64,000 bases of DNA from Niveispirillum cyanobacteriorum. Its GTDB lineage: Bacteria > Pseudomonadota > Alphaproteobacteria > Azospirillales > Azospirillaceae. The stretch covers positions 496,001 to 560,000 of the forward strand of contig NZ_CP025613.1 in assembly GCF_002868735.1 (NCBI RefSeq), read 5' to 3'. The notes below the pieces were generated by a model. The model was not told the DNA's origin. It made no database searches and saw nothing but the letters and a program-made list of their open reading frames with translations. Shown piece after piece: positions 16,160 through 23,526 of the stretch. Position numbers and translations under genes: made by a program. Positions within the stretch are counted from its first letter, which is position 1; every line of letters starts with the position of its first letter.

Positions 16160-18298
16160 TCATTCGGCCGCGATCGTTAGGGCGTCCTCGTCCTCGATCT
16201 CTTCGGCATCCTCGTCGCCGTCCTCGCTGAGGAAGGCCGGCAAGGCGGCCTCGTCGTCGGCGTCGGCCTCCGCGCCCGGTTCGATGACCTCCCCGTCATG
16301 GGGATCGATCAGGCGCAGCGGCTCGGGCAGCCAGGCGGTGTCGGCCAGCAGGCGCTCGGCCTCCTTGGCCATGTCGCCCTTCTTCAGATGGTCGATGAGC
16401 TGGGCGGCCCGTTCGCCGGCGCCCTCCCGGACGGCTTCGAGGATGCGGGGCTTGGTGACGCGGCCGAGATAGTTGCCGACCGTCGGCCGCCAGCCCGCCG
16501 CCACCATGTCGAGGCCAGTGGCGCGCGCCAGCCGGTCGGCCTGGGCGAGGCGGACATCCAGCCCATGCTGGCTGACGCCCGATCCGTAGGGGTTCGGCCG
16601 CTCGAACAGCGCGTTCACGCCGAAGCTGACGCAATGGGCGAGCAGATCGAGGCGCGTGCCCGGATCGAGATCGGTGAGCCAGTCCCACAGCGCCTGGTCG
16701 TCGGCTGGAACGTGATCGCCCCAGCGCCCGTGCCGCTCGGCGATCTCGTGCGCGGCCGCGCTGTCCTTCAGCTCCTCCGGTTGGGCGGAGAAGAAGACGT
16801 GGCGGACGCTGGCCTCGAGGCAGCCCGTCGGCGCGGGTCGCCGGAAGGTATCGCTGACCAGCTTGTGCAGCAGCATGGTCATGGCGACGTCGGGATGCTC
16901 GGCGAGCGCGTTGCGCAGCGCCAGCGTGCGATGCGCGGTCAGCTCGATGACGAGGCGCTCGGGCAGCGGCTTGATGCCGTCCTCCTCGTCGTCTTCCGGC
17001 TCCGCGGCCTGGCCGCCGACGGTGACGACGGCGCGTTGAACGGCGGGCGTGGCCGAATGGCCGGTGTCGCCGTCCGCCTCCGTCGTATCGTCTCCATCGG
17101 GATCGACTGGGCGCTCGTCCTCGGGGCGGACATAGCCGCGGTCCACCGACAGCGAGCCGTCGGCGTCGAGGCTGACGAAGACGCCGGCGATGGCGATGTT
17201 GGCCGGATCGTAGATCGCCGGGCGCTGCTCGAAGGCGTCGAGCGCCTGCTCGATCTCTCCGAGACGCGCGTCGATCTCGTCAGGCAGCTCGTCGGCTTCG
17301 GCATATTCGGCCTCGAGCCGGTCATACTCGTCACGCAGCCCCTCGCGGGTGGCGCGCTCCTCGTCAGTCAGGTCGACCGCCGTTCCGACAAGCTCCCGAA
17401 GCCCGTGCTCGTGGCCGTAGGGAAAGCTCAGGGCGGCCTCGACCCACTTCCAGCCTTCGCCTGCGATCTCGTCGGCGGCGGCCTTGAGCTTCTCGGCCAC
17501 CAGGCGGTCGAGCAGGGCCGGGTCTTGCAGCCAGCCGCCGTCGTCGGACTGGAAGAGGTCGCGCAAGACGATGCCGCCGGCCGCTTCATAGGCTTCGACG
17601 CCCACGAAGACGGCCCGCCTGTCGGAAGCCCGCACCGTGGTCTCGGTCAGCATCCGGCGGATGTGATAGGGCTCTTTCTGCCAGCCATCCTTGATCGCGT
17701 CCCAGACCTGTTCCTGGCGGGCGTGGTCGGAACTGACGGTGAAGGCCATGAGCTGCTCGAGCGTCATGCCGTCGTCGGCGTAGATCTCGAGCAATACCGG
17801 CGAGACGGAAGCGAGGCGCAGGCGCTGCTTCACGATATTGACGCCGACGAAGAAGGCGGCGGCGATGGCTTCCTCGGTCATGCCCTTCTCGCGCATGGCC
17901 TGGAAGGCGCGGAACTGATCGAGCGGATGCAGCGGCGCGCGTTCGATGTTCTCGACCAGCGAGACCTCATCGACCAGGATGTCGCTGTTAGCGTCGCCGA
18001 CGACGCAGGGCACCGGCGCAGTCTTGGCCAGACGCTTCTGCTTCACCAGCAATTCCAGCGCGCGATAGCGGCGGCCGCCGGCGGGCACCTCGAACATCCC
18101 GGTCTCGGCGCCATCGGCGTCGAGGACGGGACGGACATGCAGGCTCTGGATCAGGCCGCGCCGGGCGATGGACTGGGCCAGCTCCTCGATCGAGACGCCG
18201 GCCTTGACGCGCCGGACGTTGGACTGGCTCAGCACCAGCTTGTTGAAGGGAATGTCGCGCGCCGACGACAGGATGATCTTCTGAATGGCAGTCGCCAT
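16160..18298 (-). CDS. parB: Large ParB/RepB/Spo0J-type nuclease-domain protein
   Basis: A 712-residue ParB-family protein, more than twice a chromosomal ParB. The N-terminal ParB domain (about 12-120) has NKLVLSQSNVRR, GLIQSLHVRPV and the GGRRYRAL box. The helix-turn-helix part follows (LHPLDQFRAFQAM then GMTEEAIAAAFFVGVNIVKQRL). The remainder is an ICE-specific C-terminal extension with an acidic segment and an acidic tail (EDGDEDAEEIEDED). These ICE ParB-like proteins may act in DNA binding or regulation rather than partition. The ATG at 18298 is chosen by family start; its leader carries the shared element. Confidence 0.88.
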   Translation of the reverse strand: MATAIQKIILSSARDIPFNKLVLSQSNVRRVKAGVSIEELAQSIARRGLIQSLHVRPVLDADGAETGMFEVPAGGRRYRALELLVKQKRLAKTAPVPCVVGDANSDILVDEVSLVENIERAPLHPLDQFRAFQAMREKGMTEEAIAAAFFVGVNIVKQRLRLASVSPVLLEIYADDGMTLEQLMAFTVSSDHARQEQVWDAIKDGWQKEPYHIRRMLTETTVRASDRRAVFVGVEAYEAAGGIVLRDLFQSDDGGWLQDPALLDRLVAEKLKAAADEIAGEGWKWVEAALSFPYGHEHGLRELVGTAVDLTDEERATREGLRDEYDRLEAEYAEADELPDEIDARLGEIEQALDAFEQRPAIYDPANIAIAGVFVSLDADGSLSVDRGYVRPEDERPVDPDGDDTTEADGDTGHSATPAVQRAVVTVGGQAAEPEDDEEDGIKPLPERLVIELTAHRTLALRNALAEHPDVAMTMLLHKLVSDTFRRPAPTGCLEASVRHVFFSAQPEELKDSAAAHEIAERHGRWGDHVPADDQALWDWLTDLDPGTRLDLLAHCVSFGVNALFERPNPYGSGVSQHGLDVRLAQADRLARATGLDMVAAGWRPTVGNYLGRVTKPRILEAVREGAGERAAQLIDHLKKGDMAKEAERLLADTAWLPEPLRLIDPHDGEVIEPGAEADADDEAALPAFLSEDGDEDAEEIEDEDALTIAAE

Positions 18299-18306
18299 GA
18301 TCGTTA

Positions 18307-18383
18307 CTCCGCGACGGGCGGCCGAGAGCCTCTCTCTCGACCTCCGACCCGTCACGAAGCCAAGCGCAGCCCTCTCACTCTCA
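18307..18383 (-). promoter_or_regulatory. Shared leader element, copy 2 (before parB)
   Basis: Contains CTCCGCGACGGGCG (18307-18320), CCTCTCTCTCGACC (about 18329-18342), ACCCGTCACG (about 18348-18357) and CCCTCTCACTCTCA (18370-18383). GACGGG pairs with CCCGTC, so the transcript could fold into a stem just before the parB start. The order and spacing match the ardC leader. Confidence 0.65.
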
Positions 18384-18458
18384 GGAGGGCCGCGCCGGGC
18401 GGGCGGAAAGGCGTGGAGCCGGAAACCCGCCTCTCCGCTTTTCCGGTTTTCAGGATCA

Positions 18459-19406
18459 TCACACTCCGCAGAGGCCCTCGCACTCGTTGGGCCAGAGATC
18501 GAGCTGGCCGCGATCGGCATTGGTCGACAGGTCGACCTGGTCGAGCGGCACCGCGGAACGGTGGAGATAGACATCACCACGAATCCCCCGGAACCCGGTG
18601 CGAATGGAAGCGTCGACCGATACCGCGTCGGCCCAAGCCTCGGGATCGCGGTCGCGCATCCGCCGCCAGTGATCGTCGGAATGGAACGGGCAACCGATGC
18701 AGGCGCTCTTGGGTGGCAGGGGGTAGTCGTGCCGATCCAGCCAGCGCAGGCAATCCTGGCGGGTCATGCCTTGCTCGATGAGCGGCCAGCGGTTGATCTG
18801 CCACGGCTCGAACGAAGGCTTCATGCGTAGTACCTCGTCGAGCGAGATCCCTATCCACTGTTCGGCGATGGGAGCCGTTGGCGAGCGCCGGCCGGCGATG
18901 CCGAGCAGCTCGCGGACCTTTCGGCGGATTGGCGCGATCTTGTAGTCGCCGGTGCATTGGCGGCGGATCATGCCGACCCCGACCCGTTCGGTCGGCACGA
19001 TGCGGGAGCCGACGGCGACGAGATCACCGTTCTCGTCCTCGTCATAGACGGGCAGCTCCGCGCCTGCCGGCGTCACTGTGCGGGTGAAGGCCGGGATGGA
19101 GGCCCACCGCGCGCCGCGCGCGCCGGCGAGAAGGTCGGCGCGCAGGTCCCCGGCCGAGACGATATGGACGGGGAAGGGCAGGACGTTGGGCGATCGCAGC
19201 CAGGCGAGATGCTCATAGACGGCCCTCGGCTCCCAGCCGGTATCGGCGAAGATCGCGCAATCCGGCATGGGGCCGATCTCGCCATGCGCGGCCATCAGGG
19301 CGAGCGTGGTGGACTGGACGCCGGCGCCCAGGCTGAGAACACGCAGGCGGATGGACGCCTGCTGTTCGGGGGATGGCGCCAGTGCGGGGAAGACGGGGGC
19401 GTTCAT
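18459..19406 (-). CDS. Phosphoadenosine phosphosulfate reductase-like PP-loop protein
   Basis: A 315-residue adenine-nucleotide alpha-hydrolase-fold protein. The PP-loop SLGAGVQSTT is at 25-34. Later Cys-containing blocks RRQCTGDYKIAPIRRKVRELLG and KSACIGCPFHSDD could bind an iron-sulfur cluster or zinc, as in PAPS reductase/DndC-like enzymes. Length is longer than CysH. It is common in alphaproteobacterial ICEs; sulfur metabolism or DNA modification are both possible and the substrate is not known. The ATG at 19406 overlaps the ardC stop. Confidence 0.82.
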   Translation of the reverse strand: MNAPVFPALAPSPEQQASIRLRVLSLGAGVQSTTLALMAAHGEIGPMPDCAIFADTGWEPRAVYEHLAWLRSPNVLPFPVHIVSAGDLRADLLAGARGARWASIPAFTRTVTPAGAELPVYDEDENGDLVAVGSRIVPTERVGVGMIRRQCTGDYKIAPIRRKVRELLGIAGRRSPTAPIAEQWIGISLDEVLRMKPSFEPWQINRWPLIEQGMTRQDCLRWLDRHDYPLPPKSACIGCPFHSDDHWRRMRDRDPEAWADAVSVDASIRTGFRGIRGDVYLHRSAVPLDQVDLSTNADRGQLDLWPNECEGLCGV

Positions 19407-20356
19407 CACGCCGCCTCCCGTTCGTCGTCGGTCATGCCGACATCCGCGCCCGGCAGGAAGCCAAGCAGCCAGTCGGCCGCCTTGCTGGCCTGGGATGCGG
19501 CGCGCACGATGGCGCGATTGTCCTCGCGCAGCACCTCGAGCCAGGAGCCGATGTAGTCGGCATGGCGGACGGTGGGCGTGATGCCGAGCGAGGCGCAGCA
19601 GAAAGCGGCGTTGATCTCGGCGACCAGCTCCTCGAAGGCGTATTTCTTCGAGCCGAAGCCGCCGGTGAGGTCACGGCCGAGCCGGGAGGTATGGCCGGTC
19701 GCGTGCCCCAGCTCGTGCAGGGCCGTGCGGTGCCAGTTGATCGGCTCGAAATACGCATGGGGCGGCGGCACCTGCACAAAGTCGTGCGCCGGGACATAGA
19801 AGGCGCGGTCGCCGCCGATACGGAAGTCGATGCCGGTCGCCCGGATCAGAGTCTCGACCCGCGGCTCGATGAGGCCGGGCGGAGGTGGTGGGGCCACAAT
19901 GGCGACATCCTCCGGCAGCCCCTCGCATTGCGCCGCGTTGAACACCGTGAAGCGCTTGAGGAACGGGATCGCGGCGGCTTCTTCGCCGGTCTCGCGGGCG
20001 CGGCGCTTCTCGTCCTCCGGCGTGAAACGGTCGGCATAGACGACGGTGGTGCCGTGTTCGCCGCGGCGGACATTGCCGCCAAGCGACAGGGCCTGGCGGA
20101 AGGTGAGCCAGCTCTGGCCGGGAAAGCCGTGCTGGATCACCGCGCCCCAGAGGATCAGCACATTGATCCCCGAATAGTGCCGCCTGGTCGCGGCGTTTCT
20201 CGGCATGGCGAGGGGCGCCTTGACCGAGGCCGATCCCCAGGGCTGGACCCAGGGGAAGCGGCCTGCCTCCAGCTCGGCGATGATCTTGCTGGTGATGTCG
20301 TCGTAAAGGTTCGCCCGGCCGGAGCCGGCACGCCCGTTGCGGTCGTTCCTGAACAT
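19406..20356 (-). CDS. ardC: ArdC-type antirestriction protein, zincin metallopeptidase domain
   Basis: A 316-residue ArdC-family protein that would protect incoming single-stranded ICE DNA from host restriction. The N-terminal ssDNA-binding domain (about 15-140) has the family pattern RFPWVQPW, GINVLILW and WLTFRQA. The C-terminal zincin domain carries HELGH (214-218) with the downstream glutamate region FEELVAEINAAF. It is the first gene of a minus-strand pair with the PAPS-reductase-like gene, and its leader contains the shared element. It is divergent from the defence operon. Confidence 0.92.
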   Translation of the reverse strand: MFRNDRNGRAGSGRANLYDDITSKIIAELEAGRFPWVQPWGSASVKAPLAMPRNAATRRHYSGINVLILWGAVIQHGFPGQSWLTFRQALSLGGNVRRGEHGTTVVYADRFTPEDEKRRARETGEEAAAIPFLKRFTVFNAAQCEGLPEDVAIVAPPPPPGLIEPRVETLIRATGIDFRIGGDRAFYVPAHDFVQVPPPHAYFEPINWHRTALHELGHATGHTSRLGRDLTGGFGSKKYAFEELVAEINAAFCCASLGITPTVRHADYIGSWLEVLREDNRAIVRAASQASKAADWLLGFLPGADVGMTDDEREAA

Positions 20357-20362
20357 CGCGGT

Positions 20363-20440
20363 TCTCCGCGACGGGCGCCGGAGACCTCTTCTCCAGCCCT
20401 CAACCCGTCACGGAAATCCCGTCCGCACCCTCACTCTCCA
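20363..20440 (-). promoter_or_regulatory. Shared leader element, copy 3 (before ardC)
   Basis: Contains CTCCGCGACGGGCG (about 20364-20377), CTCTTCTCCAGCCC, ACCCGTCACG (about 20403-20412) and CCCTCACTCTCCA (20428-20440). GACGGG and CCCGTC can pair. It is the closest relative of the copy before parB. Confidence 0.65.
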
Positions 20441-20530
20441 GGGGGCGTTGCGGGGTTCTCCCCGCAGAAGGGGTCGGTCGAGACCCCGGCTCGGCCGCAG
20501 GGGAAGGCTTTCCCCCTATCCGGGCTTCCC

Positions 20531-20567
20531 TTGAAAACTGTCAGAAATTCGCATATATTTCCGACAG
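20531..20567 (+). promoter_or_regulatory. Promoter and operator of the defence operon
   Basis: TTGAAA (20531-20536) and TATATT (20554-20559) are separated by 17 bases, a near-ideal sigma-70 promoter. An inverted repeat, CTGTCAGAAAT (20538-20548) with ATTTCCGACAG (20557-20567), one mismatch, overlaps the -10. This is the arrangement of an AbiEi-type autoregulatory operator. The ribosome site AGGAGAA follows directly. Confidence 0.7.
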
Positions 20568-20577
20568 GAGAAAGACG

Positions 20578-21171
20578 ATGACACGGCTGACCGAACAGAT
20601 TCTGGCACATGCGACGGGACTGCCCGAAGGCGCCCCCGTGTCCGCCAAGAGCCTGCTCCACCTCGGAAACCGGGCGGCTGTGGATCAGGCATTGTCGCGT
20701 CTGTCCGAGCGCGGGCAGCTCATCCGCGCCGGTCGTGGCGTCTATCTGCGTCCCATCGCCAGCCGGTTCGGCACGCGCGCACCTTCGGTCGAGCAGGCTG
20801 TCGAGGCCCTTGCGACCCAAAAGGGGGAGATCATCGTCTCGAACGGCGCCGCCGCGGCGAACGCCCTTGGCTTGACGACGCAGGTGCCCGTCCGCTCGGT
20901 CTATCTGACCTCCGGGCGCAGCCGGAAAATGCACCTCGGCAAGCAGGTCGTGGAATTGCGGCACGCGCCGCGCTGGCAACTGGCCTTGGCCAACCGCCCG
21001 GCGGGGGAGGCCGTGCGGGCGCTGGCCTGGCTCGGCCCCGAAAGGGCGGAGGCCGCGCTCACGACATTGAAGCGGAAGATGCCGCCCGGCGTGTTCGGCG
21101 AACTGGTCGCCGCCGCGCCGCAGCTTCCGACGTGGCTCGCGCAGAGCGTGGGAAGGGTGGCGTATGGCTGA
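20578..21171 (+). CDS. abiEi: AbiEi-type antitoxin (DUF6088-like)
   Basis: A 197-residue type IV antitoxin. The N-terminal winged helix (about 1-60: GAPVSAKSLLHLGNRAAVDQALSRL, then GQLIRAGRGVYLRP) is typical of AbiEi proteins, which bind operator DNA and counteract the AbiEii nucleotidyltransferase without direct neutralising contact. The C-terminal domain (about 70-197) matches the antitoxin domain (SNGAAAANALGLTTQVPVRSVYLT). The stop overlaps the AbiEii start by 8 bases. It lies beside a strong promoter with an inverted repeat, so autorepression is likely. Confidence 0.85.
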   Translation: MTRLTEQILAHATGLPEGAPVSAKSLLHLGNRAAVDQALSRLSERGQLIRAGRGVYLRPIASRFGTRAPSVEQAVEALATQKGEIIVSNGAAAANALGLTTQVPVRSVYLTSGRSRKMHLGKQVVELRHAPRWQLALANRPAGEAVRALAWLGPERAEAALTTLKRKMPPGVFGELVAAAPQLPTWLAQSVGRVAYG

Positions 21172-22180
21172 CATCTTCCTCCAGCTTTCGGCCGAGGATC
21201 GGCGCGATGCGTTGGGCGTCGCCGCCGACCGCTCGGGCCGTCCTACCCATCTTCTCGAAAAGGATGTGTGGGTGGTGTGGGCGCTGGCGACCCTCTACGC
21301 CGCGCCGCTCGGTGAACATCTGGTGTTCAAGGGCGGCACGTCGCTGTCGAAAGCCTATCAGGTCATCCGCCGGTTTTCGGAGGATGTGGATCTGACCTAC
21401 GACATTCGGGCGATTGCGCCCGATCTGGTCGGGGACAATGGCGAGGGCCTGCCGAAAACCCGGAGCGAGGAAAAGCGCTGGTCCAGCGAGGTCCGCCGGC
21501 GGTTGCCGGTCTGGGTCGCGGAGGCCGTGCAGCCCGTGATCGCGACCGCGCTGGCCGCCGAAGGTCTGGCGGCGGTTATTCGTGTCGAGGATGACAAGCT
21601 CTTTATCGACTATGAGGCGACCGCGGCAGGGTCCGGCTATGTCGCGCCCAGCGTCATGCTGGAGTTCGGCGCCCGCTCGACGGGCGAACCGGCGAGCCTG
21701 CGCGACGTCGTCTGCGATGCGGCCGGTCTGATCGACGGGCTGGTATTCCCGACGGCGCGGCCGCGCGTCATGCACGCGGAGCGGACCTTTTGGGAGAAGG
21801 CGACCGCCATCCATGTCTTCTGCCTCCAGGAACGGCTGCGCGGCGACCGCTTCGCACGACACTGGCACGATGTTGTCCGGTTGGATGAAGCCGGCTTCGC
21901 GGAAGCTGCTTTCGCTGATCGCGAACTGGCCAACGCTGTCGCCCGCCACAAGTCGATGTTCTTCGCGGAGAAGGCCGCCGACCGCACGCCGATCCACTAC
22001 GCAGCGGCCGTCAACGGCGGCTTGCAGCTCGTGCCGGCCGGCGATGGCGCGAAGGCGCTGAAGGACGACTATGCCCGCATGGTCGAGGATGGGCTGCTCT
22101 TCGATGACGCGGAGCCGTTCGAGGCCCTCATGGCGCGGTGCGCCGATATAGCCGCGCGCGCGAACAGCGCGGCCAAATAA
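21164..22180 (+). CDS. abiEii: AbiEii-type nucleotidyltransferase toxin
   Basis: A 338-residue nucleotidyltransferase of the AbiEii/MenA class, toxins that block translation by modifying tRNA 3' ends. The signature KGGTS is at 56-60 and the metal-binding SEDVDL at 72-77 (Asp75, Asp77). The C-terminal helical part contains ERTFWEKATAIHVF. Translationally coupled to the antitoxin and 23 bases before the SIR2 start, with no terminator between. AbiE is an established abortive-infection module. Confidence 0.88.
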   Translation: MADIFLQLSAEDRRDALGVAADRSGRPTHLLEKDVWVVWALATLYAAPLGEHLVFKGGTSLSKAYQVIRRFSEDVDLTYDIRAIAPDLVGDNGEGLPKTRSEEKRWSSEVRRRLPVWVAEAVQPVIATALAAEGLAAVIRVEDDKLFIDYEATAAGSGYVAPSVMLEFGARSTGEPASLRDVVCDAAGLIDGLVFPTARPRVMHAERTFWEKATAIHVFCLQERLRGDRFARHWHDVVRLDEAGFAEAAFADRELANAVARHKSMFFAEKAADRTPIHYAAAVNGGLQLVPAGDGAKALKDDYARMVEDGLLFDDAEPFEALMARCADIAARANSAAK

Positions 22181-22203
22181 GAAACTGGGGGGATCGGGGG
22201 TAT

Positions 22204-23526
22204 ATGAGCGAAGTCGGAGACGAACGAAAATTCCAGTTTCTGAGGAACGGCGATGCCGATCCATCGGAACTCGACTGGAACAAGGGGATCGAGAGCGCCC
22301 GCCAGGCGATTTCCGAGGCCATGAACGCCAAGAATATCGCGTTTCTGCTCGGCGCTGGATGTTCCTCCCTGATGAGGGGCGAAAAGGAACTCGGCATTGC
22401 GACCATGGCGCCCCTGGCCAAGGAGTTCTGCGGGGAAACCCTCGAGGCGCGGGCTGCGGGATTCTACGGTGATCCGCCGGTCGTCGGCGCTGCCCCGGCG
22501 CCGTGGCGGCTGACCAAGGGCGAACTCGACTATCTCGATGCGCTCGGGGTCGACCTGGCGAAGGACTACAGCCGCAACCTAGAACGCTTGATGGAGGTGC
22601 TATTCGCGCAGCGGTTCGTGCTGCGCCAGAGCGAGAATCCCGATCTTCATCCCTACCGCGCTGTTCTCGACGGCATCATCAAGAAGGTCCAGGACTTCCT
22701 ATGGACCCGTGTCACCCAAGGGGCCTTCGCCACGGAGGGCGACACCACCGTGCGCGACCTCTACGAGCGGTTCTACAAGAAACTGGTCCTGCGAGATCGG
22801 TCCTTGCCCCGGCCGTGGGTGTTCACGACCAACTACGACCATTTCAGCGAATTGGCGATGGATCGGCTGGGCATTCCCTATGCCAACGGCTTTTCCGGCG
22901 TCGTGGAACGTCGCTTTAACCCGGCGATCTTCCGCTATGCCCTGGCCGAGCAGCTCGACGTTGCCAGCCGCAAGTGGACCGCCGTCGACGCCTTCGTCTA
23001 TCTCTGCAAATTGCATGGTTCGGTCACTTGGACCGAGGACGATCATGGCCTGTTCCCGATCAAGGAGGTCTGGCCGCCCGAATCCACGAACCAGATGCTG
23101 ATCTATCCGACGCCGGCGAAGCAGAACTCTTCGCTCGGCTCGCCCTACGCTGACCTGTTCCGGGAATTTCAGGCCCGGATCGTGCGCGAGCAGAGCGTTC
23201 TCATCACGGCGGGCTACGCCTTCGGTGATGAGCACCTGAACAACATCATCTACCAGGCGCTGACGATCCCGACGTTCCGTCTGGTGATCTTCGCGGCGCC
23301 GGATACGGGCGGCGAGATCGCCAAGCTGCGGGCGCTGCGCGACCCGCGCATTTGGATCATTGGAGGCGACGGTCCTGCCGAGGGGACGAGGGCGCACTAC
23401 TTCGACATGATCGTCGAGCATTTCATGCCGCAGCGTCCCAGCGACAGGATCGATGACGCTGTTCGCAAGGTGTTGTCCGAACTGGCGCCGAAAAGGGACG
23501 ACGAGACGAAGGATGGCGAGGCATGA
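22204..23526 (+). CDS. SIR2 family NAD-binding defence protein
   Basis: A 440-residue SIR2-like protein. The NAD-binding motif is FLLGAGCSS (48-55), followed by FTTNYDHF (about 207-214), LHGSVTW (270-276) and the C-terminal ITAGYAFGDEHLNNII. SIR2 proteins paired with HerA deplete NAD on phage infection; that pairing is an established defence class. The ATG at 22204 with a GGGGGGATCGGGGG leader is preferred over a start at 22138 that overlaps abiEii. The stop overlaps the HerA start by 4 bases. Confidence 0.9.
   Translation: MSEVGDERKFQFLRNGDADPSELDWNKGIESARQAISEAMNAKNIAFLLGAGCSSLMRGEKELGIATMAPLAKEFCGETLEARAAGFYGDPPVVGAAPAPWRLTKGELDYLDALGVDLAKDYSRNLERLMEVLFAQRFVLRQSENPDLHPYRAVLDGIIKKVQDFLWTRVTQGAFATEGDTTVRDLYERFYKKLVLRDRSLPRPWVFTTNYDHFSELAMDRLGIPYANGFSGVVERRFNPAIFRYALAEQLDVASRKWTAVDAFVYLCKLHGSVTWTEDDHGLFPIKEVWPPESTNQMLIYPTPAKQNSSLGSPYADLFREFQARIVREQSVLITAGYAFGDEHLNNIIYQALTIPTFRLVIFAAPDTGGEIAKLRALRDPRIWIIGGDGPAEGTRAHYFDMIVEHFMPQRPSDRIDDAVRKVLSELAPKRDDETKDGEA

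Noticed and set aside
16298-18781. 827-codon open frame on the plus strand opposite parB
   Set aside because: Antisense reading of a real ParB gene in high-GC DNA; composition is repetitive Gly/Ala/Arg/Asp and no domain is seen.
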